Shown one piece after another: positions 48,493-60,325 of a DNA stretch of 64,000 nt (positions are counted from its first letter, which is position 1; the number at the start of each line of letters is the position of its first letter). The position numbers and the translations under genes were made by a program. This DNA comes from Deroplatys truncata (taxonomy: Eukaryota > Arthropoda > Insecta > Mantodea > Mantidae). The stretch spans positions 83,973,988 through 84,037,987 of the forward strand of contig CM060984.1 of the NCBI GenBank assembly GCA_030765065.1, given 5' to 3'. Under the pieces are notes generated by a model. It made no database searches and was not told the DNA's origin. It was given only the letters and a program-made list of their open reading frames with translations.

Positions 48493-49405
48493 AAAAAAAT
48501 CTGATGTGTTGCACTCACATGACTTTCTCTACTCTTGTACAAACTATTTTTACAAACGCTTATTCTCCATCTACTTCATGTTAATCGAGATAAACATTTG
48601 CAGATTCTACCTTATTGATAATTTTCTTGTAGATGTAAGGGGAATATATATTTACAAGAGCAATATAGAAATACAGTAGCCTTTAAGCACATACATATCT
48701 CTTAATAGCTGGTTGCTAGGTGCAGTACTATTTCCTTTGCCACAGATTAATACTCTGCATATCCAAGACAAAAAAATGAATAACGAATTCCCATTTGAGA
48801 AAATAAGTATTGAAAAATTTAAGGGAATAACAAGGAATATCTCGAAAATGGTTCACTCAACAAAAAAACTGTATATGACATAAATTGTGTATTTTAACGC
48901 GATCCACATTTTTTGTGTAGTAAAATTTTGTCTATCTCTTATGGTTTACCAGTTATGCAAAAGTCCTTCATAATGAAGAATACTTCTGGAGACATTCCCA
49001 GAAAATTCAAGATATACATTTTATTTGTCATGAAAATATCCTAAACATATGAAAATATCCTAAACATATGGTATTTTAATCAAAATCGTTAGAGCCATTT
49101 TTGAGAAAATTAAAATTTTCGAAAAATCTTCCATGTAAATGGTAATCTGGGGTGGGGGATTTTCTTGATAACCTTCGTGTCGCATCTCTGGAAGATACTG
49201 AACCTAAATACCAAGTTTGGTGTTTATCCAACTGTTCGTTTCTGAGTTATGCTGTTCACAGACAGACACACAGACACACATACGAACATGTTTCCAGAAA
49301 TGCTTTTTTTGGATTCATGTATTTCCGGTGAAATCTCGGTATCGAATTTTTGGGTGGAATACAATACTTCCCCTACTTACTATACGTAGTAGAGAAAGTA
49401 AAAAT
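48493..49405 (-). repeat. R1 full-length copy (minus)
   Basis: AAAAAAATCTGATGTGTTGC to GTAGTAGAGAAAGTAAAAA. Has a small internal tandem duplication of TATCCTAAACATATG at about 49035-49070 and a short deletion beside the CA tract (the GGGGTCTCAAAAC word is missing near 49315). Confidence 0.9.
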
Positions 49406-49510
49406 TCAATGCCATTCAATTTTTCAGTCTGATTCTACCTTTCCAAATTTAGCCTACACACGACATGTAGGAAATAGTAATTAATTAACATCATATGATT
49501 ACACACATTA

Positions 49511-49705
49511 GACAGGTAGGTAGGTAGGTAGGTAGGTAGGTAGGTATGTGGATAAGTGTTTGGAAGGGAGGCTAAGTGGGTAGGTAGGTGGGTGTGTGGA
49601 TGGGTAAGTGGATAGGTAGGTGGATAGGCGGAGGTGTAGTTAGGAAGGACGGTTAGTGGATGGATGGACGGACGAATGGATAGAGAGAGAGAGAGAGAGA
49701 GAGAA
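49511..49705. repeat. GGTA tetranucleotide tract decaying into GGATA-type and (GA)n
   Basis: Pure GGTA units at 49515-49546, then degenerate GTGGATAGGTAG-type sequence, then GA units at 49682-49704. Confidence 0.93.
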
Positions 49706-49974
49706 AGCGATTTTAGTGGTTACAAACTTCACATGAGTAGAAATAAAAGATAAACAAGGAGCTGAAGATGTTTGCTACGCCAAGCAAATGTCTGGAGGAA
49801 TGAAATAGATTTGACTATTGATACTGTTAACGCACGTTTAACAAATGTACATTTAATTAATACTTATTTCAACAAGAGATAATAGGGCCCTAATAACCGT
49901 GAATGTTGTGCGCCAAAACCCTATACCACCACGGCCGCCGCCGCCACCACCGTTACCAAAGAGACAAAAAATTA

Positions 49975-50665
49975 AAAAATCTCAAATGTTACATTCATAT
50001 GACTTTCTCTATTCACTCTTTAACAAACATATCTTACAAAAATGTATTCTTCTACCTACTTCACCAATACGGGTGGCCGAGCTCGTTAAAGCACAGGGTT
50101 TTTTCAGGTTTCTCTCAGTCCTCATAAGTGGCAAACCTTAAACTTAAGACTGGAATGTTTCCCTCCCAAATTTCCTTTCCCAATGGTCATTTCATTTCTA
50201 GTATAATCAGAGTTAAGTGGTGCCGTATGCGGTTAGAACAGGCGTTAAACCATACAACAAAACAAAACAAAAACTGTATTTCAGGTTGAGCAAGACAATC
50301 ATTTGGGAGATGCTTTTATTGGTACAATAGTAATGCAATACGTTGAAGTAATAGTCAGAACTTTAAAAGCGGGTCGCTATGTGATGAACTGATGACTTTG
50401 AAATTCAACACTTTCGGTGACATCACGAGGAATAAACGAATGGCGACTTAGGACGTGAAATAGGTATCAAGTACTTGCAAATTCAAACCAATAACAATAA
50501 ACACCTCGGGCATGGTAAATGTCATAAAAATTATGTGTCATAAATTGAGTGTTATAGCACGATCTATATTTTTCAGTAAATGTGTTTTAATCTCTACAAA
50601 ATTACACACGGTTCATTTAGAATAAACAGAACCTCACAGGCTTTTTCCAGAAAATACAAGGTACA
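49975..50665 (-). repeat. R1 degenerate copy (minus) interrupted by a SINE
   Basis: AATCTCAAATGTTACATTCATATGAC at the left, resuming after 50276 with minus-orientation R1 landmarks as far as ACCTCACAGGCTTTTTCCAG. Confidence 0.65.
50071..50275 (+). repeat. SINE family E (tRNA-derived), inside R1
   Basis: Head GGGTGGCCGAGCTCGTTAAAGC (A-box type) and a tail of ACAAAACAAAACAAAAAC. The B-box region is poor. Confidence 0.6.
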
Positions 50666-50890
50666 CGCGGTAATACAAAGAGTATGGAATTTCAAACCTT
50701 TTTAAAGATTTTATTAGCACTTCGGCCTCTTGTAATCCCCCCCCCTGTATCGACAACGAAATGTGTAGTGAAACCATTTCTCGATTAACAAAAAGTAAAC
50801 CGAAAAATAAGCTTTCTTAAGAATAGTTTGTAGAAGAGTGCATAGAGAAAGACCTGTGAATATAACCTACACTTCTGTTAATGGTGACCG
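50666..50890 (+). repeat. R1 tail fragment (plus)
   Basis: AATACAAAGAGTATGGAATTTC, CAACGAAATGTGTAGTGAAACC, GTAGAAGAGTGCATAGAGAAAG. It follows a minus-orientation R1 directly. Confidence 0.65.
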
Positions 50891-52689
50891 ACTTAAGATT
50901 CTCCTACTATACTCTGCACCTTAGTTTTATTGTTTTTTCTGCCATGTGAAACCACCAATATGCATTCACTAGCTAGAGAAAAGCACTGAAACACAGGTCA
51001 GGTTGGTAGGAAATAAAATGTTAGCGTTACTTCCTCGCAAATGTGAGCCACAGTGTTGAGCAGTCTTACTTTGGTATGTTTTGCCAACACTTTTACGGCG
51101 GAACTGATGATTTGTGTAAGATTCTGCAAGATGAAATCATCAGTAAATTACAAGCTACATGAATTAGTATTTTACACTCCTTTTAAGGAGAACTCAAATA
51201 AGATTACCTTGACCCCGGACGTGTAATCTCGCGTGCTACAATTGAATAGAGACTCCCGTGCCAGTAGCGACGGGATCAAGGAGATCTAATTCCAGGTTCG
51301 ATGTTTAGTAATGATGGGTAGCGGCATTTAGTTTGGATCACGTATAGTCCGCGACAAGACTGTGCTGTGTGGTTACCCACAACAGCATTTCTCCTGCACC
51401 ATATAGTCTCACAGGGCTGTCCAAAACACTGCATTCCTATTTCACTGAAAATACATGCATTGAGATCTCCTAGATTGATTGAGAGAGGGAACACGTTTTG
51501 TTTCTCTACGCGTGTTTGCTATTAACCATCACAAAGGTATTGACCACAAATAGCGTGATAACCTGAGACACCAGTCAATAATTGTTTAAAAATCAAGTCA
51601 TCATATCATAATTTGCACACTTCTTGCACGAATACATGAGAAACTAAAAGAACGATCATTTAAGGAAAGCGAAATATTTATATTCATCACCCTTGTAATT
51701 CAAGTTTTTATAAGTAAGAGTCAAAGAAAATGAGTGTATGAAAATACATTTTGTAAGTATAAACATTGTTTTAAAGACATGACAAAACTCAGCGCAGACA
51801 TTCGTCGTCTGAGGTTAAGCGAAAACCTCAGAAAAGCCTTAGCCAGGTGACTCAGCTCAACTGAGATTCCAAATTCGGACCTCTTGAATGTGAGACAGAC
51901 ACGCTATTCCCATATCCCGGGGGAGGGCCATTTGGCCAGCGGCCTTATACAGTTACGTACTTACCCCAGTCGAAGCTGAGAGTGTGGCACACACCCACTA
52001 AAACCCCTCCCCATCGGAGTAGGAAGGAAAAGGTTTGCTGAGGTACCACATTACGCACAAGCGCATTTTATGGTGTAGGCGTTGCTGAGTTATAGAACAC
52101 TTTTATATTCATCCATCCATTTACACCATTTTTTTCAGAGTTAATCATGTAACTTGCAAATAAAATAAATTTCTTAACATATAAAAACCTTATGTCTTTA
52201 TATCACTCAAACCTTTAAATACACATTATAAACTACATAATTAATTGCTACTATGGGTGTCGTATTGCGCATAAGAAATATCCCTATCTGATATATTTTT
52301 CACTTTTTAGACTTAAATACAAAATGTCGTTTTACAATACGATACAATTTTTTACGAGAAATATAGATATAAACATATATGTATATTTTCAGAGAAATTG
52401 GAATGAAACTCAGGCGCAGGATCATTTTCAACTGTGAGAAAACCACTATCTTTTATTTTGAGAAAATAATTTTAAGACATAAGCAACGCAAGTGTTAAAA
52501 TGGCGGTAAGTGACCTGTAATTATATCCCTGAGTGAGGAAAGGTTTGGAGAAAGATTAAACACCTTAAAAACAAAATGTACTTTTGGGGTTCTTTGAGTA
52601 AACGCTCAGTAGGGCCTCTCCCCTTATCCAAAAAAACAAAATTTTTTTTAAAGTGATTACTGTCACTATAATTATATAACATAAATTCT
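50891..52689. other. No gene; one SINE-head-like fragment
   Basis: 51775-51925 on the minus strand resembles the head of SINE family C (GCGTGTCTGTCTCACATTC, AAGAGGTCC). 51436-51480 is a scrap of the R1 start. 51910-52080 is G+C-richer and unrecognised. Confidence 0.4.
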
Positions 52690-53010
52690 AACGAGGTCTG
52701 CATTTTTCCTGTCGCATGTTTTTATACAGTTCTTTCAACTGTTTACGGAAAATGCTAGCTTGCATTTTATCCATCATACCGATATCCCAAACTTGTGATA
52801 AATAATTTAATAAAAGCAAAGTGCTTTATACATAAATGCTTGGGGTGGGGCAATTTTTGGGAAATATTTGCGTTCTTAAAATTTGCCTGACTTAAGCATG
52901 AAGTGTGGTGTTTATTCGAGGTTTTATTTTTGTTAGACTATTCTCTTCCTCTTCATCTTCCCCCTCCCTCTCTCTCACACAAACAAACCCGCGTGCTCAA
53001 TTAAGAGAGT
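52690..53010 (-). repeat. R1 degenerate fragment (minus)
   Basis: GGGGTGGGGCAATTTTTGGG and GAAGTGTGGTGTTTATTCGAG are diverged minus-orientation R1, ending in a CT/CA-rich tract at 52935-52985 before a plus-oriented R1. Confidence 0.6.
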
Positions 53011-53029
53011 CTTTTTAGCTTATTTAGGG

Positions 53030-54740
53030 TAAGAAAAATAAATACTGTATTCCACCAAAAAATGCAATGTTGACATTTCATAGGAAATACATGCTTTAAG
53101 GTCTACTGAAACCAAGAAAAGCTTTTGGGAAATGATCCATGCCAATGTGTGTATGCGCGCGCCTGTAGGTGAACAGCATAGCTCAAAAACGAAAATTTGG
53201 ATAAGTACCTAACTTGGTATTTAAAGTTCAGTATTTTCCAAAACTTTTCCTTTATTTAATTTTCTGAAAGATAGCTCTGACGATTTTAATTAAACTGTCA
53301 AATGACTATGAAGAATGAAAAACTTTATTGAAGCGCTTTATGTTTATCAGCCCCACGTATGGGAGCCAATTTGAAGAATGTAATTTTTCTTCAACTTGCA
53401 GTTTATAGGTTGCGTAATTATTTGGAGGAGTTTGCCCCACAGTTGTACACCAATTTGCGGTAGGTTTTTGGTTAAGTAAAATTATTACGTAATGAAGATA
53501 CACTTTGATGTTGTTTGATTTTTAGGACGCCAAACTTTATAGTGAAGATGATGCTTGCTTTTACGTAATATTATTAAAGTTATTTGCCTCGGCTGATTTT
53601 AGTCGCACTATAGAAACACGAGTTTTTGTAGGGTTGTGATAAGACTCAAATTATAAGACGCCACAGAATTTACTTTTTTATTTTTACTTCTTTTTATTTC
53701 ACTTTATGTATGCACATTTTATAAACACAACCCTTTATAAAATAAAACTGTGAGCACTTAATACATTTTTGGCGGAGAACACAAATTTTATCATTTATAC
53801 TTTACAACATTTTTACCCACGACTTTCACGTCTACTCTGCCTAATATCTTGCCCGAGACTTTCACGTCTGCTGTGTACTACATCTTGCCCGAGACTGACT
53901 AGATTCAACGGTAAAAACATTTAGCTTGGGTAATGCCATTCTCTTTTTGGCTAATTCTAGTCCAATAGAATTTAAGTATTCAAACTAAAAATCTTTCTTT
54001 ACTTTTGATTGGCTAATTCCAAACTGTAAGCGAAATTACGTCATTACCGATCTTTTTATAACCAGTATTTTTTTTAAAACTCCAGACACATTATTGTCAC
54101 CAAAATTACATTATTGCCTCATTATTAACATTCTAAACCATAGTATTCTCACAGTTTTTGTACTATTAGAGTATATAAACATTTACATATCACTAATAAG
54201 TACGTTGTACAATATAAATAAGTATTTACAGTGACTTTACATACAAGTTATATAATAATTATATACATACTGTTTTCAAGGTGGGCTGTTATTGAATTTA
54301 ATTAATAAAAAATACAATAAATATCATTAAGCATTAAAATACTGCCTCAACTAATAAAACATTATACTGAATTTTCTGCGGAGAGCCTGTGAAGCGCTGT
54401 CATTCTGAATGAATGTTATTTTGTATAACAGGTAAACCATACAATACAGACAAACACGCACGAAAAATTTAGATCTCCTTCACACATAATTATACCCATT
54501 TTCATGGCATTAGCCATATACCACACATTCTTATCAACGGTTTGAGTTTTCTAACATTTTATACATTTTTGCAGTTCTATCGCCATTGTTTTTGTTACAT
54601 TATCACATTGACCCACTTCCCACTGTTTAAAGATTTGACTGTCGCTTCAGCCTCCGTATACCCCTAGAATCTACAACAAAATGTGTAATAACTATTTCTG
54701 TTTTAGATAGAAAAATAAGCTTTTGTAAGAATAATACGTA
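53030..54740 (+). repeat. R1 degenerate copy (plus) split by R2
   Basis: 53030-53305 (TACTGTATTCCACC to GACGATTTTAATTAAACTG) continues after the R2 insert at 54350-54740 (ACTGAATTTTCTGCGG to TAAGAATAATACGTAG). Confidence 0.8.
53306..54349 (+). repeat. R2 dispersed repeat, copy 3 (divergent), inside R1
   Basis: Its second half follows R2 copy 1 in order (TTTGCCTCGGCTG, AGGGTTGTGATAAGA, TGGCTAATTCTAGTCCAATAG, TGATTGGCTAATTCCAAACTG, GGGCTGTTATTGAATTTAAT, ending ACTGCCTCA). Upstream it is diverged, though CCCCACGTATGG is suggestive. Confidence 0.7.
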
Positions 54741-54744
54741 GACA

Positions 54745-55018
54745 GCTACAAAAATGACATTCTTACGGACATTGAAGGAATGTACAAGAGAAGAGCATAT
54801 TCGCAATGGAGAAATAAGAGAGGTCCTAGGAGTTAAACCAACTAATAAGGGACTCTAGGCAAAAATGGATAGACTATCCTTTACGAATGACTGACAAAAG
54901 AATTCTTAGAAAAGTTTTAAACTATAGGCCTAGGGACACAGTTGAAAGGCCAAAGAAGCGTTGCAGAGAACAGATGTGAGATCGGAACGGGTGTAGCCCA
55001 GTCTTATGTGGGAAGAAG
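54745..55018 (+). pseudogene. LINE reverse transcriptase, C-terminal fragment
   Basis: Frames read RTLKECTREEHIRNGEIRE and VLGVKPTNK, then LGHVERM-region debris, RILRKVLNYRPRD-like and RPKKRCREQM-like blocks, and an ERNGCSPVLCGKKK-like end. This is the usual C-terminal tail of insect non-LTR reverse transcriptases (IRNEEIRE...L/VGRPKKRW). In-frame stops and shifts throughout. It ends exactly at the next R1 copy. Confidence 0.7.
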
Positions 55019-55025
55019 AAGATAC

Positions 55026-55946
55026 AAAAATCTGATGTGTTACACTCACATGACTTTCTTTACTCTTGTACAAACTATTTTTACAAACGCTTATTCTCCA
55101 TCTACTTCATGTTAATCGAAATAAACATTTGCAGACTCTATCTTATTGCTAATTTTCTTGTAGATGTAAGGGGAATATATATTTACAAGGGCAATATAGA
55201 AATACAGTAGCCTTTAAGCACATGCATATCTCTTAATAGCTGGTTGCTAGGTGCAGCACCATTCCCTTTGCCACAGATTAATACTCTTTGCATATCCAAG
55301 ACAAAAAAAATGAATAACGAATTCCCATTTAAGAAAATAAGTATTGAAAAATTTAAGGGCATAACAACCAATATCTCGAAAATGGTTCACTCAACAACAA
55401 AAATGTGTATGACATAAATTGTGTATTTTAACGCGATCTACATTTTTTGTATAGAAAAAGTTTGTCTATCTCTTATGGTTTACCAGTTATGCAATAGTCG
55501 TTCACAATGAAGAATGCTTTTGGAGACATTCCCAGAAAATTCAAGATATACATTTTATTTGTCATGAAAATATATTTAACATATGATACGTTAATCAAAA
55601 TCGTTAGAGCCATTTCTGAGAAAATTAAAATTTTCGAAAAATGTTCCTTGTAATGGGTAATCTGGGGTGGGTGGATTTTCTTGAAAACCTTCGTGTCGCA
55701 TCTCTGGAAGATACTGAACCTAAATACCAAGTTTGGTGTTTATCCAACTGTTCGTTTCTGAGTTATGCTGTTCACAGACAGACACACACACAGACACACA
55801 GACACACACGCGGACATGTTTCCAAAATGCTTTTTTTGGATTCAGGGGGTCTCAAAACATATATTTCCAGTGAAATCTCGGTATCGAATTTTTGGGTGGA
55901 ATACAACACTTCCCCTACTTACTATACGTAGTAGAGAAAGTAAAAA
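55026..55946 (-). repeat. R1 full-length copy (minus)
   Basis: AAAAATCTGATGTGTTACAC to GTAGTAGAGAAAGTAAAAA, with CA/GACA tract at 55776-55815. The left flank is a LINE tail. Confidence 0.9.
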
Positions 55947-56085
55947 TACACGATATTGGGTGGAGAATGTCATGGGCATGTAACACATCAATTTTTAAAC
56001 GAATTTTCAGTAAAATCTTGAAATCATATTTTTGGGACGAATGCACTGCCTCCTCTTCCTTAGGTAAGCGGTAGAAAAAGTCAAT
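55947..56085. repeat. R1 scraps
   Basis: 55953-55997 resembles a plus-oriented R1 tail (GAGAATGTCATGGGCATGTAAC); 56005-56085 resembles a minus-oriented R1 head (TTTTTGGGACGAATGCACTGCC .. GTAGAAAAAGTC). Confidence 0.5.
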
Positions 56086-58074
56086 CGGGAGTGTAAAATT
56101 TACCAAGCATTATCATTGCTTGTTATATTGGGAAACACTTCGCCAACCTATTTCCCACTACAAGTTGGCCTCCAAGATGAGAATAGTTGGTCTACGCTGA
56201 CATTATACTAATTTAACAGATCAGACGTACCAAGTTACAAGAAATAATAACAAAACATTGCGGAACACAGCAGACCGAGGTAAAGTGCAGCGACCGGAAA
56301 TCGAAATCAGGCCTGCAGCGTGAGAATCAGTTACAGCACAGCGTGCAAATTAAATCTAAAAGTGTGAACAGAGAAAGTCTTTGAAACTTTCCTTTCGCCG
56401 AGAACTTGTGGGTATGCATACTTGGTGTCTTTTCCCATAATTTTAGGGCTATTTCTTGTGCAAACAACGTTCTGTTGGTTTCTTTAACCTATAAAAGCAA
56501 GAAGGAAAAGAAATAGAAAAGAAAGTTTAAGCTGCCTGGGAAAAATTTAGGTAATGTATCTAAGAAATTCATCAAAAATGTTAAAATCTCATATTTAACA
56601 TAATGTGCTATGAAAAATGTTCCATTGTGAACTTCAGAAAATAAAATTATTGGTTCCATCGCCTTCCATACCGTGTGTGTTATCTGCCAAACTCCTGAAT
56701 GTTTTTGGTTTTCATCTGTTTTGCTTTTTTCAAAGTTTTAAAAATGCTTCACGCATTTGGTTTTAGGTAGTCTACATTAAAGTATAGTTTTAGAGCTTCG
56801 ACAGATAGGAAACGAAAACAATTGCATGTTGTGATGTGTTACAATCACACGGTTTTTTTCACCATTTTCATTTATTCTCATCTCTATCATAGTAGGCAGA
56901 AATGACTTCAGTACGCACTTTGTAGCAAGTACAAGAAGCATATAGGAGGCCGATACGACACTTCGCTGCTTTCTACATGCCTTGCCTTGATGTGCACTCT
57001 ACGTGACCTCAGAAAACACAACAGAACGTCAGTTGGAAACATAGTGCTCAAAATACTCCAGAATTCAAAAAGAGCAACGGCGATTGTTTCGGAAATGGGC
57101 AATGCTGCAATTAAGGTTTTGACAGAAATTGTGTATTTTAAAGGGCTCCGTATTTTACTTGTGTAAATTTTTGTCTTACAGCGTGGAGCCGGAAAATAAG
57201 CTAATGTGGCGTTACTGTGAACACAGCGTAACGAATGCTTACGATGTTTTCTGAATCGGACTTGGCTTTCTGGCTGTTGCTCCTTGTTTCTGTCTTGTTA
57301 ATCATGGTTAATTTATATATACCGCCCTTGAATACAATCATCTCCGACTTTGAAGGGGTATGACTCCGCACGCGGTGTATTTTACGAGAATGCCACTTGA
57401 ATTTATTGTTATTTTGTGCACTACGTTTTCTAAAATAAAAATGTGTGGACATCTTTTACCTCATTTATAATACCCATGAATTACTGTTTAAATTATGAAG
57501 TGAAGATATTTTGTGGGCCCAGGCAGTAGTGCAATGACCTTTGCAAGGAATACTAGCTTCCTAACGCCTCCTATTAATCCTTGGTATGCTGCACACATTG
57601 CAAAAGAATTCCTGCAACATGGCAGTGTGGGAAACGGTAGCACCAGAGTGACGCATGAACTACAGACAGGGCCGTGTGCCAAGCTATGTGAAAACCATTA
57701 TCTTTCTAGAATAAAGTTAGTTTCTTGCCATAAGCTGCCTCAAGCAATCTACTACTGGATCTGCTACTTTCTGATTTTAAACTCGAGAGATCCGGATAGT
57801 GAAGATTTATCAGTCAGTGAGTCAATCAATCAATCGGAGTTTTCTTCCCAAACCAGCTCGTTTACTCCAATTATAACCTCTTCTGGTCTTCCATCTTTTC
57901 CGCATTTCCCTTTGCCTCTACATATAAACGAATTTATCTTAAGTATCTACTGGATGCCCAAGCTTTTGTTCTTGAATTCTGAAACATTGTAAGATTGATA
58001 TTTCTCCGCTTTTATTTAAGTCAAAATCATTAACAGCTGTGAAGAACTGAAAGATACACACACATACACAATGT
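56086..58074. other. No gene supported; degenerate R1 and an unexplained ORF
   Basis: 56825-57190 shows diverged minus-oriented R1 (GATGTGTTACAATCACACGG; ATTGTGTATTTTAAAGGGCTC). 57513-57992 is a 159-codon plus-strand ORF, the longest not explained by a repeat. I recognise no domain; its second half is Ser-rich. It could be chance. Confidence 0.35.
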
Positions 58075-58345
58075 GATCAAAACTATCCGGACACCCCCAC
58101 AAACATACGTTTTTCATCTTAGGTGCATTGTGCTGCCACCTACTGCCTGGTACTCATTATCCGCGACCTCACTAGTCATTAACCATCGTGAAACAGCAGA
58201 ATGGGACGCTCCGTGGAACTTACGGACTTCGAACGTGGTCAGGTGATTGGGTGTCACTTGTGTCAGAAGTCTGTACGCGAGATTTCCACACTCCTAAACA
58301 TCCCTAGGTCCACTGTTTCTGGTGTGATAGTGAAGTGGTAACGCG
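58075..58345 (+). mobile_element. Tc1-like element, 5' fragment with transposase N-terminus
   Basis: Terminal-repeat-like AATGTGATCAAAACTATCC then GGACACCCCC, and an ATG at 58201 reading MGRSVELTDFERGQVIGCHL, CQKSVREISTLLNIPRSTVS and GVIVKW before a TAA at 58342. This is the first helix-turn-helix of Tc1-family transposases. Everything 3' is absent, and R1-like sequence follows at once. A different Tc1 lineage from the one at 13.9 kb (different termini and N-terminus). Confidence 0.85.
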
Positions 58346-58348
58346 AAG

Positions 58349-58412
58349 GGTATTTCCGGTGAAATCTCCTTATCGACCTCTCCCTCTATGATTACGTGGT
58401 AGAGAAATCAAT
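58349..58412 (-). repeat. R1 head scrap (minus)
   Basis: GTATTTCCGGTGAAATCTC, then a diverged end ACGTGGTAGAGAAATC. Confidence 0.6.
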
Positions 58413-58787
58413 AAATGTATCTACCAAGAAAGGTGTGTATGAAATTATATGCAGATATATTGTTAAATGAAACAAATTATTTAAATAATTTATTAAGTTG
58501 GTTATTTCAAAGCTTAGATTAAAATGTGTAAATTTTCAAAGAAACTGTCATCGTTGTTGAATTGCATTGCTATTTTACTGCTCCTAGTATTTCTTTCCAC
58601 ACAGTAGGTATTATGAGCAAGGTGCGAACTTCCTAAAGGCAGCTGTAGTTTTAGTCTCTTAACTCGAGATCGAAACAAATACATAGCATGCTGAACATAA
58701 AATCTGGAAAATGTCATTTATAGCATTTATTAGGGTTATTTCCCGTGTTTTTTTTATTCCAAATGAACATCATTCCCAATGCCACCA
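58413..58787. other. No feature recognised
   Basis: AT-rich, no motif. Confidence 0.4.
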
Positions 58788-59651
58788 TGAGGCAGTATTT
58801 TTAACACTTAAATGATTTCAGTCTAATTATATAATATATACTTCAATAACAGCCCGCCTTAAAGCAATATTTGTATGTAAAAATACATTAAAAGTGTATA
58901 TTACAGTCATTGTATATGTTTATATTATTGTATCCATGTTTAATAATGTAATGTGAATGTATTACGTAATTTAATAATGTAGGAGCTGTGAGAATATGTT
59001 AAACGTTGCTAACAATGAGGTAACCTTGAGGCAATAATGAGTTTGAGTGTTTAACAATACTACTTCTGATTCTTGGAAGCAATAATGTAATTTTAGTGAC
59101 AGTTTATAAAATAGCCAATCAACAACCAGAAAAAGCTTTAGTTAAATGAAGGTATTCTATTGGAGTAGGATTAGCCAATCAGAAACTGAAAAGGAGAAAA
59201 TTTTACAAATTTAGAGTTCAGTTGCCTGCAGACAGCGTTACTAACCAGACGCAAAAAGTGTCCTCAAGAAATATAACATGTATTCGTGTGAGACGAAAAA
59301 TAAAGTTTACGTGTTAAAAAGTGTAATTAGTTAATAAAAAGAATCTCATATAAGTGAAGTGTTATTTAAATCGTGTCAATCATTAATAAAAGGAGTGAAG
59401 TAAAATTATAATCTGTGTAAGCCTACATTCTTATCGCATCACAACCCTGCTAAAAGAAACGTGTCTCTAACAATAATACTGACGCAGGCCGAGGCAAACA
59501 TAAATATAATATTTAAAGAAACAGTCAAATTACAAAGTTAATATTTTTAAACTTGGGGCGAAGGCTACCGGAAACTGTTTACTATACGTGCGGTTGCAAC
59601 TACAAGTTCGGCTCCCCAACAGTTGAAATACGATACAACTCCTAAAATTAA
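58788..59651 (-). repeat. R2 dispersed repeat, copy 2 (inverted relative to copy 1)
   Basis: Begins TGAGGCAGTATTTTTAAC; CCAAT at 59115 and 59175, ATTGG at 59160, AATAAA at 59299; ends CAACTCCTAAAATTAA. In this direction the order CCAAT boxes then AATAAA is LTR-like, but a TG..CA pair and a primer-binding site were not established. Confidence 0.75.
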
Positions 59652-60325
59652 CGTTTCTCAACCAGCTACTGATTGTGATGTGCGAAGAACAGGTTTTTAG
59701 GCGGATAGTGCAGCAATATTTCTTACAGGACACACCGGTTGCTATTATTAAGTTTGAGTATCCATAACCTAGTTTGTCCTATTATTATATAAAGAAAGTT
59801 AATAAAGCAGCACTTGTTTTTTATAGAAATGTCAAGGGCTGGCACCAAATAAACACAAAATGTTGTGTCGATAAGTCTGCGACACGCAATCTACTAAACT
59901 TAACATTAACTACAACACAGAATATGACAAATCAAACAGTGTTACGTTTTGACAAACACGAACAAATTGTTTTTTTTCTGTGATGTTAATAAATATTATA
60001 TATGAATAAAAAGGAGGAGCATAGGTATTACGTTTGTCAGGTGTCTGTTTTGTTTAGTTATTACCTCGTTGAGATAGTTTGTAGAAGTTATATAAAAATA
60101 AACGATAGCTAGTAGAGATATCCATGTGATTGTAACAAATTTTTTATTATTTTTTAAGAATAGCCGATAAATTTAAACTCAGAGACCCGTGCTCAGAACA
60201 AAACTCATCCACATACTAATAAATTTTCAGAGAAAATTACACACTCTTATGCAAAACCAATTGCTTTCGCAGATGTAATAGAAGTTTGATAGCTTTTGAA
60301 AGCCAAACCGACACAATTAATATCG
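59652..60325. other. No gene; R1 tail trace
   Basis: 60070-60150 resembles an R1 tail (AGTTTGTAGAAG .. GTAGAGATATCCATGTGATTG). The rest is AT-rich. Confidence 0.4.
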
